Source: JBCBWG01 sp039186015
GTDB taxonomy: Bacteria > Pseudomonadota > Alphaproteobacteria > Rhizobiales > Hyphomicrobiaceae
Assembly: GCA_039186015.1 (NCBI GenBank)
Contig: JBCDAH010000001.1
Location: forward strand, 20,169 to 84,168
DNA length: 64,000 nucleotides
Direction: 5' to 3'
In this document: in pieces, positions 18,255 through 27,324 of the stretch
Numbering within the stretch: position 1 is the first letter of the stretch
Layout of the letters: every line of letters starts with the position of its first letter
Translations under genes and position numbers: made by a program
The notes under the pieces: model-generated
Database searches by the model: none
Told to the model about the DNA's origin: nothing
The model's input: only the letters and a program-made list of their open reading frames with translations

Positions 18255-18752
18255 ATGGAACCAGTCAACACCAGTGAACCCACCAACGTGAGCGATCGTC
18301 CTTCGCCTGTTCCCTGGCCGCCGATTCTGCTGGTGGCTGTGCTTGCCGGCGCTGTGACGCTCGGTTTCGTCGTCCCGTTGCCGTGGCCCGGCTTGGACGA
18401 CTGGCCGGCGCGCATGATCGGCCTCACAATCGGGGCCGGCGGTATCGCGCTGATGATCTGGGCGTTCATCACGTTTCGCCGCCATCGCACAACAGTCATG
18501 CCACACGAAGGCGCGACGACCTTGATCACGGACGGACCGTTCCGGCGGTTCCGCAACCCGATCTATCTGGCCGACGTGATGATCATGCTGGGCCTTGCGG
18601 AACTTACCAAGAACATCTGGTTCGTTATCGCTGCTGCCGCATTTGTACCGCTTGTTACCTGGCTCGCCATTCTCCCCGAGGAGCGTCACCTAAGAGCTCG
18701 ATTTGGAAAGGATTTTGAGGACTTTCGCGCCAAGACACGCCGTTGGATTTGA
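18255..18752 (+). CDS. Isoprenylcysteine carboxyl methyltransferase family membrane protein
   Basis: A 165-residue membrane protein with four predicted helices. The SAM-binding C-terminal part contains ITDGPFRRFRNPIYLADV and ILPEERHLRARFGKDFEDF, the signature of the ICMT/PEMT-like family of integral membrane methyltransferases. The bacterial substrates are mostly unknown; a lipid or small thiol is possible. The ATG at 18255 has GAGGA ten bases upstream. It is divergent from ivd, with 98 bp between them, and lies 100 bp before the coiled-coil gene. Confidence 0.88.
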   Translation: MEPVNTSEPTNVSDRPSPVPWPPILLVAVLAGAVTLGFVVPLPWPGLDDWPARMIGLTIGAGGIALMIWAFITFRRHRTTVMPHEGATTLITDGPFRRFRNPIYLADVMIMLGLAELTKNIWFVIAAAAFVPLVTWLAILPEERHLRARFGKDFEDFRAKTRRWI

Positions 18753-18852
18753 TGGGGACGAACACACCTTGCGCGTGCTCGGACCATTGAAATGTCGGAA
18801 TCCCTTCCCTTCTAAGACTTGGGGGTACGCGCTCGCTATTGGAGCTAAGGGA

Positions 18853-20178
18853 ATGATGAAACCCGTGAGGTTAACGGTAAGATCGGCCGCAGTTTCGCTC
18901 GCATTCGTGCTGGCGGTGGCGTCGGTTATGCCGGCCAGCGCGCAGTCGTCGTGGCGCGACGGGATCACCGAATTCCTTGTGAGCGGCAAAGCTGAGAGCG
19001 GCACCGAGGCCAAGACCCCGGCGTCTGGTGAGGCGAATGCGGCCAACACGGGCGACAACGACCCGCGTGCCGGCGATAAGAACTATGAACAGGCCCGTCG
19101 CTTGATGCAGGCGATCGACGCTATCCTGAACGACGCGGCAAGGAACCGCGATAGCGCAAAAAAGCTGCCCTCAAAGGACGACTTCCTGGTCCCGCCGATG
19201 TTCACCGAAACACGCGAGGACCGTGAAAACTACGTGCGCGAACTCTTGGACTCGGCGCTCGGGATCGTAACGGACGTTCCGGTGGTCGACATCCAGAAGG
19301 AGATCGAACGCCGGCGTAAGGAGATCGCCAAGCTCAAGGACCAAATCGCCGTCCTGAAAGAGCGCATGTTGACCGCGCCGAAGGACTCGCTGCTGCCGGG
19401 CGTGTTGGCCGACACCGTCGCAAGCCTGAAACAAGAGGTTGCCGATCTCGAAGAACGGATCGCGCAAAATCAAAAGGCGATCGACGCAGCCAAGTCCAAG
19501 ATCCGCAAGGCACTGGCCGATGCTGGTATCACGATGGAGAAGAGCCAGATCGACATGCTGGTCGACAGCGTTCTATCCGGCGACCTCATTCGTCTTGTTG
19601 CCGTATTCAATTCCGCCAAGCTGATCGACAAACAGCTGGCCGCCCGCATGAAGGCGTCCGGCGAGAACATGACGGCAGCGCGCAAATACTTCGCCATGCA
19701 TGCTGCGTTGTTCGCCATGCTGTTGCGCGCCCAGGATGTTTTGATCGAGAAGATCGATACCCAGTATCTGCCGAAGCTTGATGCGATCATGCGCGACCTC
19801 AAAACCGCCCGAGACCGCACCAAACGCCTCCTGCGCAAGAAAAACCGGCCGGACCAAAAGCGCGTTCTGGAGGCCAACCTGTCCAGCCAGAAACTGGCGG
19901 AAGATGCCGCACGTGGCTATCGCCGTTATCTCCTGCAGCAACGCGCGCAAATCGCCGGTGCCCGCTCGCGCGCCGCGCATGATCTGCGCATCGCAGACAA
20001 CACGTACGAGACCGTTGAGGCGAGCTTCCAACTGCGCACGCTCATGCGCGAGTCGGCGAACACGTTTGAAGCCCTCCAAAAGCTTGAGGCGCCAACGTTC
20101 GAAGAGATCTTTCGGAACGAAGAGCTTCGGCGCGAATTCGAAAGCCTGACGAAGAAGCTGGAAGCACCGACCAGCTAG
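18853..20178 (+). CDS. Exported coiled-coil protein, unknown function
   Basis: About 441 residues. A signal peptide (KPVRLTV... to SAQSS) is followed by long charged helices. The segment IQKEIERRRKEIAKLKDQIAVLKERM at about 150-175 and the following EVADLEERIAQNQKAIDAAK are strong heptad coiled coils. Later stretches around 300-430 are also helical and rich in Arg/Lys/Glu. It should be a periplasmic, rod-like protein. I do not recognise a named family. A start with GGAG eight bases upstream at 18853 is chosen; the upstream 50 codons overlap the methyltransferase gene and look non-coding. A repeat-rich stretch follows. Confidence 0.75.
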   Translation: MMKPVRLTVRSAAVSLAFVLAVASVMPASAQSSWRDGITEFLVSGKAESGTEAKTPASGEANAANTGDNDPRAGDKNYEQARRLMQAIDAILNDAARNRDSAKKLPSKDDFLVPPMFTETREDRENYVRELLDSALGIVTDVPVVDIQKEIERRRKEIAKLKDQIAVLKERMLTAPKDSLLPGVLADTVASLKQEVADLEERIAQNQKAIDAAKSKIRKALADAGITMEKSQIDMLVDSVLSGDLIRLVAVFNSAKLIDKQLAARMKASGENMTAARKYFAMHAALFAMLLRAQDVLIEKIDTQYLPKLDAIMRDLKTARDRTKRLLRKKNRPDQKRVLEANLSSQKLAEDAARGYRRYLLQQRAQIAGARSRAAHDLRIADNTYETVEASFQLRTLMRESANTFEALQKLEAPTFEEIFRNEELRREFESLTKKLEAPTS

Positions 20179-20500
20179 GTGTGTTGTTTCTCGCTCACGG
20201 GCTGCTGTTTTCGCTCACGACTGTTCCTCGCTGCGCTCGGGCCGCGAGCCTGCGAGCGTGTGAACAGCGCAATGAAAGACTCTCTTCGCTCACGGCTGTT
20301 CCTCGCTGCGCTCGGGCCTCCGCGCGGGCGGCGCAACGCGCCGGGCCGCGGTCGCGGCCTGGGGTGCCTGACGGCTAACCCGCGCTGGTTGTTGATCATT
20401 CGCGGCCCCGTCCTACCAGGATAGCCCGCGCTCAAGTAGCGAGCGCTTGTCGCGAGCGGTAGCGCACGTAAAGACTCGCGAACAGCGCAATCAAAGACTC
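20179..20500. repeat. Non-coding repeat cluster (33-bp direct repeat plus 23-bp repeat)
   Basis: The region holds two copies of a 33-bp sequence, 20211-20243 and 20286-20318, differing at one base; the core is CTCGCTGCGCTCGG, which is largely palindromic. A second repeat, GAACAGCGCAAT followed by AAAGACTCTC, occurs at about 20263 and 20479. The end of the second copy reaches the stop of the next minus-strand gene. Inverted pieces such as GCGAGC also occur. The short open frames here are artefacts of the repeats. It resembles small palindromic repeats of many alphaproteobacteria. Confidence 0.75.
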
Positions 20501-21148
20501 TCACTCGTAATCGCGGAAGATGGTATCGGCCAGCTTCCGGCCTCTCCGCCCGGAAATCCGCTGCGGTACGGAACGACGTACGGCGGCGTTACGTTCGGAG
20601 CGGACCGGCATTGCCGGATACGGCGTGGGTGCACGCGGTGCGTTCCGGTCCCATGCCGGCGTGCTCAGACGCGACTGTGGCAGTCTCTGCACATCGATCG
20701 CCGTTTCAAATGCGACGCGCCAAGCCCCCTTGCGAAACTCGAACACCCGGGCGTAACGGAGATGAATGGCCGACCGGTCCGAACCATGACGCGGCTTTAC
20801 GATCATGAGCCCAAAATCGAGAATCGTGCCGCAGCCGAAACGCAACGTCGACATCGGCTCACCTGCCAGCTCGTACGTGTGAACCAGAGCCGCGAGATAG
20901 CTTCGGAGTTCGCGCGGTGTACTTGTCGGGCTGCGATTGTCGAATGACGAAACAACCGCGTCGTTTGCGTAGGTCGCCTCCAGCGCGTCGACATCCGCTC
21001 TCTCGAACGCCGACAGCCAGTGACGCGTACTGTCTTCCGCAATATGAGGTGCCGCCGTGCGACAGGCGGCAGACGCGGGAATTGATCCGAGAATGAGCAG
21101 TGCCAAGCTGGCAACGAAGGCGACGGACGACAGCCGGCTCAAGCGCAT
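20501..21148 (-). CDS. Secreted NTF2/SnoaL-like protein
   Basis: About 215 residues. A signal peptide (MRLSRLSSV to PASAA) is followed by a SnoaL/DUF4440-like domain: HWLSAFERADVDALEATYANDAVVSSFD is the typical helix and strand, and RVFEFRKGAWRVAFET the last strands. The C-terminus is a basic, proline-rich tail reaching into the repeat cluster. The domain usually binds or isomerises small molecules, but no catalytic residues can be named. GGTGGGG seven bases before the ATG at 21148 supports this start over one six codons upstream. Confidence 0.78.
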   Translation of the reverse strand: MRLSRLSSVAFVASLALLILGSIPASAACRTAAPHIAEDSTRHWLSAFERADVDALEATYANDAVVSSFDNRSPTSTPRELRSYLAALVHTYELAGEPMSTLRFGCGTILDFGLMIVKPRHGSDRSAIHLRYARVFEFRKGAWRVAFETAIDVQRLPQSRLSTPAWDRNAPRAPTPYPAMPVRSERNAAVRRSVPQRISGRRGRKLADTIFRDYE

Positions 21149-21300
21149 AACAAACCCCACCAACATTGGACGTTAACGTGCAACGCGCCGACACTGCAGG
21201 GCCAGAGTTAACAAACAGCTGACACCTGGTGGGACCAAGATATCTATTATTATTCATAAGGTTGATGGCAAACGTGCTTTTGCGCCAACCCGAGACTCGC

Positions 21301-21750
21301 TTAACGGCGATACTGAATGAAGCCCGACTCGGTTGCGACGCGATCGTAGAGCACTCGGGCGGTTGCGTTACTTTCATGTGTCAACCAGTAGGTTCGCGCG
21401 GCACCAAGCCCATCCGCATACCCATAGACGGCTTCGATCAACGCACGACCGGCGCCATGACCGCGCGCGTCGGGGTCGACAAACAAATCCTGGAGATAGA
21501 CATGCCCCGTCTCCACCCACGTCGACTGATGGAACAACGCATGCGCCAAGCCGATCGGCACTTCGTCCGCGCCAAGGGCGACAAATCCCACGTGGGTACC
21601 GGGATCTTGTGACAGCAGTCGCGACCATGTGCTGGGATAGACAGCATCTGGCACAGTGACTTCATAGAAGGCGTGATAAGCGCGAAACAGGCTCTCCCAG
21701 ACCTTTCGATCCTCAGAAGTCAAGTGCCGAACGGGTGCTGCGGTTGCCAT
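21301..21750 (-). CDS. GNAT family N-acetyltransferase
   Basis: A 149-residue GNAT with the strand HVYLQDLFVDPDARGHGAGRALIEAVYGYA, where RGHGAGRALI is the acetyl-CoA binding loop, and the C-terminal YWLTHESNATARVLYDRVA. The latter pattern is common in the amine or amino-acid acetyltransferases of the diamine/aminoalkylphosphonate type, but the substrate is not determined. It stands alone, 62 bp downstream of mgtE on the same strand. Confidence 0.9.
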   Translation of the reverse strand: MATAAPVRHLTSEDRKVWESLFRAYHAFYEVTVPDAVYPSTWSRLLSQDPGTHVGFVALGADEVPIGLAHALFHQSTWVETGHVYLQDLFVDPDARGHGAGRALIEAVYGYADGLGAARTYWLTHESNATARVLYDRVATESGFIQYRR

Positions 21751-21812
21751 AACGTCTCAACTCCATGTTCGTGGCCCAAAGCCTGCAGCCGCGCCGTTCG
21801 CGCAGCAGTCCG

Positions 21813-23195
21813 CTAAAGCAGCCAGATTGTTGCCAGCCCCAGGAACGCAAAAAATCCGACGACGTCAGTCACCGTCGTCAAAAACACGCCAGAGGCCAAG
21901 GCCGGATCATAGGCCATCCGATCGAGCGCAAGCGGAATCAAAATTCCCGCAAGCGCAGCTGAGAGATGATTGAAGATCATTGCGGCCGCAATCACCAGAC
22001 CAAGAGGGCCGGATCCGAACCACAGAATGGTCACCATGCCCAAGATGAGCGCAAAGATCAGGCCGTTGATCAAGCCGATTGACGTTTCCCGTACAATCAC
22101 ACGCGCCGCATTCATCGGACCGAGATCTCGGGTCCCGAGGGCACGCACCGCAACCGTCATCGTTTGCGTTCCGGCGTTCCCACCCATGGACGCCACGATC
22201 GGCATCAGCACGGCAAGTGCCACCATTTGCTCGATCGACGCATCAAACAGCTTGATCACGGTCGACGCGAGTACGGCGGTTACCAGATTGATCAGTAGCC
22301 AGGGAAACCGGCTGCGCGCAGCATCGACGACGTTATCCAGAAGGCTCTCATCGCCGACACCGCCCAACCGGCGCATATCCTCGTCCGCCTCGTCTTCGAT
22401 CACTTCCACGACATCGTCGACGGTCACGACACCAACCAGCCGATCGTTCTCGTCAACGACAGGTGCGGACAACAAGTCGTATCGCTTGAACTGGCGCGCC
22501 ACTTCTTCCTGATCAGCCTTGGCATCAACAACCGCAACCGAGTCGTCCATGATATCCTCGATCGCGACCTCACGCTTTGTTCGCAGCAGCCGCGACAGAC
22601 CAAGCGCGCCAACGACCTTGTACGTCGGATCGACGACGTAGATCTCGGAGAACGTATGCGGGAGATCATCGGTCTCGCGCATGTAATCAATCACCGTTCC
22701 AACGGTCCAAAATGGCGCCACCGCAACGAAGTCTCCCTGCATCATGCGGCCGGCGGTCTCTTCGCCATACTCAAGGTTGCGCTCGAGCGCAGCCCGATCG
22801 CCAAACGAGAGCTTGTCGAGCACCTCGCGCTTGTCGTCATCCTCGAGGCTTTCGATGACGTAGGCTGCGTCATCGGAATCGAGTTCTGTCACAGCCCGCG
22901 CGAGATACTCGTTCGGCAGCTCCTCCGAGAGCTGATCACGCACCGTCTCGTCGAGTTCGGAAAATGTGTCAAAGTCGAGCGAATTGCCCAGCGCTTGCAC
23001 GAACTGCGCCCGCTGCTCGCTCGGCAACAGCTCGATGACATCCGCAAGATCCGGTGCCCGAAGCCCGTCAACAAGGTTCTGCGCGACCGAATCATCCAGG
23101 GCGGCCATCGCGTCACTGACCCGCCGGACCAACTCCGACGTGACGACCTCTTCGGAGCGATTAGCGGCTTGCACGACGTTCAGCTCACTGTCCAT
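21813..23195 (-). CDS. mgtE: Magnesium transporter MgtE
   Basis: About 460 residues in the MgtE layout. The N-terminal helical domain (about 20-130, with LRAPDLADVIELLPSEQRAQFV) is followed by two CBS domains (about 135-260), then five membrane helices. The pore part contains MPIVASMGGNAGTQTMTVAVRAL, the strongest family signature. It imports Mg2+ and is gated by cytoplasmic Mg2+ bound between the N and CBS domains. The start MDSELN at 23195 has GGAG eight bases upstream. It may be co-transcribed with the GNAT gene. Confidence 0.93.
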   Translation of the reverse strand: MDSELNVVQAANRSEEVVTSELVRRVSDAMAALDDSVAQNLVDGLRAPDLADVIELLPSEQRAQFVQALGNSLDFDTFSELDETVRDQLSEELPNEYLARAVTELDSDDAAYVIESLEDDDKREVLDKLSFGDRAALERNLEYGEETAGRMMQGDFVAVAPFWTVGTVIDYMRETDDLPHTFSEIYVVDPTYKVVGALGLSRLLRTKREVAIEDIMDDSVAVVDAKADQEEVARQFKRYDLLSAPVVDENDRLVGVVTVDDVVEVIEDEADEDMRRLGGVGDESLLDNVVDAARSRFPWLLINLVTAVLASTVIKLFDASIEQMVALAVLMPIVASMGGNAGTQTMTVAVRALGTRDLGPMNAARVIVRETSIGLINGLIFALILGMVTILWFGSGPLGLVIAAAMIFNHLSAALAGILIPLALDRMAYDPALASGVFLTTVTDVVGFFAFLGLATIWLL

Positions 23196-23534
23196 AACCG
23201 CACTCCATCCGCCAATTATTCCTGCCCGCCACAGGGCGGCTAGCACACCGCTGTGCAGACGAACACGCCTGACACACGACGGTGGGCAATTGCCACAGGG
23301 ACCGGGATTTGAGTTGCAGCAGAGCGAGCGCCAACACTATGGTCGGCCACGTTTCGCATGAGCCTTGTATCCGAGTCGGTCGAGAAAGCGCGGACTATGC
23401 ACAACAGGAGCACACCGCACATGTCTCCAGCAGCGATCACCCGGACAGCCCAGATTACATGCCGCCCAGTCCCTTGCCGCCCAGTCCCTTGCCGCCCAGT
23501 CCCTTGCCGCCGAGGCACGTTCCACCAAGTCGCG
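23196..23534. other. Divergent region, 339 bp, with a 15-bp tandem repeat
   Basis: It separates mgtE from the first deacetylase gene. At 23461-23505 are three exact tandem copies of the 15-bp unit GCCGCCCAGTCCCTT, followed by a partial fourth. In the deacetylase frame this would add CRPVP repeats to an extended N-terminus, but a signal peptide begins after it. I treat it as non-coding or marginal. No other element was recognised. Confidence 0.6.
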
Positions 23535-24659
23535 ATGCGCAAGGTAACGGTCCGCCGGCTCAACGTCTGCAGCGCTGCGTTCCAATTGGCGATCACATGC
23601 GTCGCGGCCCTTGCCGCCATCAGCGCACAATCTTCGACCGCCCTATCCGCGCCTGCTGCAGATGCGACAGCCTGCAACAGGCCGGGTGCACTCGGCGTGT
23701 CGCGCATTATCGAAATCGATACGGCGAACGGGCCTCACTTCGGCAAAGTGCAGTACAATAAGACCGGACCGTCCATTTTGAAGGACGGGGAGGTCGTTCT
23801 CACGTTCGATGATGGCCCCCTCCGGCGCTACACGAAGCAAGTTCTCAAGGCGCTTGCGGCCCATTGTACTAAGGCCACATTCTTTGCCGTCGGCCGCATG
23901 GCTGTCGCAGACGCCGATATGTTGCGGAAAGTTGCAGATGCCGGCCATACCGTCGGGCATCACACTTGGTCGCACAAAAATCAGTTTCGACGCAGCTTTC
24001 CGCGGGCGGTCGCGGAGTTCGAACTGGGCGTCAGCGCCGTTAGCGCCGCGATCGGCAGGCCGACAGCGCCGTTTTTCAGATTTCCCTACCTTGCCGATCC
24101 GCGAGCGATGCGTGCCTACGTGGCCCAGCGCGGATACGGCATATTCTCGATCGATATCGATTCCTATGACTTCCGTACGCGTTCGGGCAGTAGAATGCGG
24201 CGCAACGTCATGTCGCAGCTGAAACGGCGGCGCAAAGGCATCATCCTGTTTCACGACATCCAGGCGTCAACGGCCCGTGGGATTGACGCGCTCCTGGGCC
24301 AGCTGAAATCCAACGGGTTTCGGGTCGTTCACATCGTCGCGAAGGCGCCGGCGCAAACCTTACCGGAATATGACAAAGAAGCACAGGTATTGCTCGAAAA
24401 GAGAAGATATACGTCGCGGGCACGACCGATTAAGACCAGCTTCCAGTTCAATGGCGCGGTCGCGCCTCAACCGCCGGGCAATCCAGTGGCGCGCACACGG
24501 TTTGAAGCCACCAGTTCAGGACAATCCCGGTCAACAACCGGGGTATCGACGTCTGCGAGGCAGCCGCGCGCCAACGCCACCAGCAATAATGCACCGGCCG
24601 GCAACGCGACACCCGCTTGGAAACAGCGCGCACTTGGCTTGTCCGGCCTGCGTGACTAA
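23535..24659 (+). CDS. Polysaccharide deacetylase family protein (NodB domain), first of a pair
   Basis: About 374 residues. A signal peptide (MRKVTVRRLN to about SAP) is followed by a NodB domain with TFDDGP at motif 1 (the catalytic-base Asp and metal Asp), HTWSH at motif 2 (metal histidines), RFPYLADPR at motif 3, and LFHD at motif 5. It should hydrolyse acetyl groups from an envelope or extracellular glycan. A polar Ser/Asn/Arg-rich tail of about 80 residues follows. The frame continues upstream for 59 codons, including a CRPVP repeat, so the start is uncertain. It is the first of a tandem pair with the gene at 24750. Confidence 0.83.
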   Translation: MRKVTVRRLNVCSAAFQLAITCVAALAAISAQSSTALSAPAADATACNRPGALGVSRIIEIDTANGPHFGKVQYNKTGPSILKDGEVVLTFDDGPLRRYTKQVLKALAAHCTKATFFAVGRMAVADADMLRKVADAGHTVGHHTWSHKNQFRRSFPRAVAEFELGVSAVSAAIGRPTAPFFRFPYLADPRAMRAYVAQRGYGIFSIDIDSYDFRTRSGSRMRRNVMSQLKRRRKGIILFHDIQASTARGIDALLGQLKSNGFRVVHIVAKAPAQTLPEYDKEAQVLLEKRRYTSRARPIKTSFQFNGAVAPQPPGNPVARTRFEATSSGQSRSTTGVSTSARQPRANATSNNAPAGNATPAWKQRALGLSGLRD

Positions 24660-24749
24660 TTATCAGGTGCGCACGCAAATCGCTTATGTGGCCCAGTAGC
24701 TCCCCGTACCGCCGGGACTGAAGGGTCCGGGGACTGGGGAGCAGGCGCC

Positions 24750-25829
24750 GTGCTGTCTTTGCAGTGCCGATCGCCGAACAACGCCGTCATTCAACGCGTG
24801 CTTTCCGGCGCGCGCTTTGCCGTATGCCTGTGTCTGGCCATCGCGCCGACAGCCGCAGCGGCCTGTAACGACCCAGACCAGGCGATCGGCCTTTCGCGCG
24901 TTGTTGAAATCGACACGAGCAGCGGCCCGCTATTCGGTCGCATCACGAAATTCACCAACCAGCCGACCTTTCTCAAGAACAAGGAAATCGTCCTCACATT
25001 CGACGACGGTCCCTTACCCAAGGTCACAAACACAATCCTGAAGACTTTGGCCGACCACTGCACGCGCGCCACCTTCTTTCCGGTCGGAGAGCGCGCCGTC
25101 CAGTTTCCAAAAACCATTCGGACCATAGTGGCTGCCGGCCATACATTGGGTTCGCATACGTGGTCGCATCCACGGAAAATGGGCACGCTAAAGCCCGGCC
25201 GCGCGCGCGACGAAATCGAACGCGGGTTTGCGGCAGTCGCTTTGGCCTCAGGCCACGCCATCGCGCCGTTTTTTCGATTCACGGGCTTAAACGACGACCG
25301 CGATCTCTTGAGCTATACGCAGGTGCGGAAGGTGGGCGTCTTCAGCGTCGATATCGTGTCCGAAGACAGCTATGCCAAATCCACGTCGGAACTCGTGCGG
25401 AAAACGATCGCGCGCGCCGAACGCCGGAAGGGCGGCATTGTGCTGTTTCACGACCTCAAACAGGTCACGGCGCGTGCGCTACCAACAATTTTGCGAGAAC
25501 TCAAAGCGCGGGGTTTCCGCGTCGTCCATATCGTCTCGACCAATCCGTTTCGGCGCGACCGTGGCTACGACTCAGTTCTTTGGCCACGCAGGGCCCGACG
25601 CCTGAAGTCGAAACCGTCTTCAAAAGGCGATCAGGCAGAAGCCATTCCTGCACCGCCACCAATTCTTGAAGCGCCGCCGCAAGATAGCGGCCTTGCTGGC
25701 ATCCCGCGGGTGCACATCCGCCCAATTCAACGTCCGTTTGACCGCAAGGCACAGCCAGCGACCGCGCGCAAACCCCAACCCGCTGCAAGCGGCCGGGCCT
25801 GGCGCACCACAATCGGCAAGACACAGTAA
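24750..25829 (+). CDS. Polysaccharide deacetylase family protein (NodB domain), second of a pair
   Basis: A 359-residue paralogue of the preceding gene, with a signal peptide (FAVCLCLAIAPTAAAA), TFDDGP at motif 1, HTWSH at motif 2 and LFHD at motif 5. Motif 3 reads RFTGLND instead of RFPYLAD, so the proline/aromatic part of the active-site groove is altered. The two proteins share CN.P..A.G.SR..EIDT..GP before the catalytic domain. A proline- and arginine-rich C-terminal tail of about 75 residues follows. The start is GTG at 24750 with GGAG upstream. The 90-bp gap to the first gene suggests one transcript. Confidence 0.85.
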   Translation: MLSLQCRSPNNAVIQRVLSGARFAVCLCLAIAPTAAAACNDPDQAIGLSRVVEIDTSSGPLFGRITKFTNQPTFLKNKEIVLTFDDGPLPKVTNTILKTLADHCTRATFFPVGERAVQFPKTIRTIVAAGHTLGSHTWSHPRKMGTLKPGRARDEIERGFAAVALASGHAIAPFFRFTGLNDDRDLLSYTQVRKVGVFSVDIVSEDSYAKSTSELVRKTIARAERRKGGIVLFHDLKQVTARALPTILRELKARGFRVVHIVSTNPFRRDRGYDSVLWPRRARRLKSKPSSKGDQAEAIPAPPPILEAPPQDSGLAGIPRVHIRPIQRPFDRKAQPATARKPQPAASGRAWRTTIGKTQ

Positions 25830-25895
25830 ACAAATTGGAGCCACCAAGCCGGCGCCACAACAAGCCGCGACGTCGGCTGGTGAACGAGACGCACC

Positions 25896-25914
25896 GGAGG
25901 GCTCAGAGCCCTCC
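25896..25914. terminator. Possible bidirectional terminator hairpin
   Basis: GGAGGGCTC at 25896-25904 and GAGCCCTCC at 25906-25914 form an inverted repeat between the convergent deacetylase and sulfide-dehydrogenase genes. There is no T run, so termination is only inferred from the position and the GC-rich stem. Confidence 0.5.
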
Positions 25915-25952
25915 TGAACCTCATCGTGGATCGACGTATGGTCTGCTGTCGC

Positions 25953-27227
25953 CTACCCGAAAATGTCAGCTGTAATTCCGTCGTACCAGCCAATGGACTC
26001 CTCATAGGTCGTCTTGCGCAAATCCGCAGACTCCCCGGTTTTCGAGATGAACTTGTCCGTCGCCTCGATTTTGGAGTCACCGGCTTTGTAGCGCGCACCA
26101 ACCTTCACACCATCATCGGTGGCAATCAGGCTCCAGCACGTGTTTGCATAGCGGGCAGGAAACACCTTACTGCCCGTCAGTTCCCCGCGGGCGTGCATCG
26201 CGGCAACCTTGGCCTGACTGTTGGCCGCAAACCCGGACTTTGGCATCGCCGACGCAACTGACGCATCACCAACCACGTACACATTCGGGTCTTTCGCCGA
26301 TTGCATGGTGGCCGGATTGATCGGACACCAGCCCTTGTCATTTGTCAGACCTGCGATCTGCGCAATCCGGCCAGCCTTTTGAGCGGGTATGATCGTCGCA
26401 GCGTCAGCTTTGAACGTTTCAAGCTCCGTCTCGAACTCAAGCGTATCGACGTTCACGGACTTGATGCCACCGGTAATTGATTTCGGCAGCCACTCCACCA
26501 TATCGGGATAATGGTTTTGCCAACCTTCCGTAAACAGCGCTTGTTTTGAGAACTTCTCTTTGGGATCCAGAACAACAATCTTGGCCTTCGGGTTTTTGGC
26601 CTTCAAAAGATGCGCGATCATCGAAATGCGCTCGTACGGCCCGGGCGGGCAACGGTATGGATTTGGCGGCGCGACCATCACGAAGGTGCCACCTTCGCGC
26701 ATCTTTTCGACTTGCGCCTTGAGAAGCTGAACCTGCGTCCCCGAACGCCAAGCGTGCGGAATCTGACCCGAGGCCGCGGCGGAATACCCCGGCACCGACT
26801 CGTAGTCGATATCGATCCCAGGCGAAACGACGAGCCGATCATAGGGAACGCTTGCGCCGGAAGCGAGCGTGACAACCTTCTTCGTGCGATCGATGTCGGC
26901 CGCCCAGTCATGAACGACATTAACGCCGTAGTCGGTCGCCATCTTGCCGTAGTCGCGGCCGATCGAATCGTAAGACCGGAACCCGCCCAGATAGATATTA
27001 GAGAAAAAGCACGTGTAATAGCGTTTGCTCGGCTCGATCAGCGTGACCTCAACGGCACCCTTGGTGTCCTTCGCAACATAACGGGCGACGGTCCCACCGC
27101 CGGCACCGCCTCCGACAACAACAAGACGCGGCTTGGCAGCCCGCGCGATATTGGGCATCGCTACAGCTGTCGCAAGAGCGCTCGACCCCAACAGCAGGTT
27201 GAAATTTCGCCGTGATAAGTTCGACAT
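25953..27227 (-). CDS. fccB: Flavocytochrome c sulfide dehydrogenase, flavoprotein subunit (FccB/SoxF-like)
   Basis: A 424-residue FAD protein that oxidises sulfide in the periplasm and passes electrons to a cytochrome c partner. A twin-arginine signal (SRRNFNLLLG) opens the protein. The first FAD-binding motif is VVVGGGAGGGTVAR. Cys73 in YYTCFFSN is where FAD is covalently bound in this family. The redox cysteine pair is conserved as Cys193 in PYRCPPGPYER and Cys301 in GWCPINPATMQS. It is the last gene of the minus-strand sox half, 97 bp after the monoheme cytochrome that should be its partner. Confidence 0.92.
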   Translation of the reverse strand: MSNLSRRNFNLLLGSSALATAVAMPNIARAAKPRLVVVGGGAGGGTVARYVAKDTKGAVEVTLIEPSKRYYTCFFSNIYLGGFRSYDSIGRDYGKMATDYGVNVVHDWAADIDRTKKVVTLASGASVPYDRLVVSPGIDIDYESVPGYSAAASGQIPHAWRSGTQVQLLKAQVEKMREGGTFVMVAPPNPYRCPPGPYERISMIAHLLKAKNPKAKIVVLDPKEKFSKQALFTEGWQNHYPDMVEWLPKSITGGIKSVNVDTLEFETELETFKADAATIIPAQKAGRIAQIAGLTNDKGWCPINPATMQSAKDPNVYVVGDASVASAMPKSGFAANSQAKVAAMHARGELTGSKVFPARYANTCWSLIATDDGVKVGARYKAGDSKIEATDKFISKTGESADLRKTTYEESIGWYDGITADIFG

Positions 27228-27324
27228 GTCTGGCCTCCCTACATTGCCGTCTCTTTGAGTTTGCGCGCTCCGTTCACCGGACTCTTGTCGTGTTTTTTGG
27301 CCTGTCGCTTGTCGTTGCGACGTT

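Noticed and set aside
24791..25282. A 163-codon open frame on the minus strand
   Set aside because: It is antisense to the second deacetylase gene and has no supporting motif.
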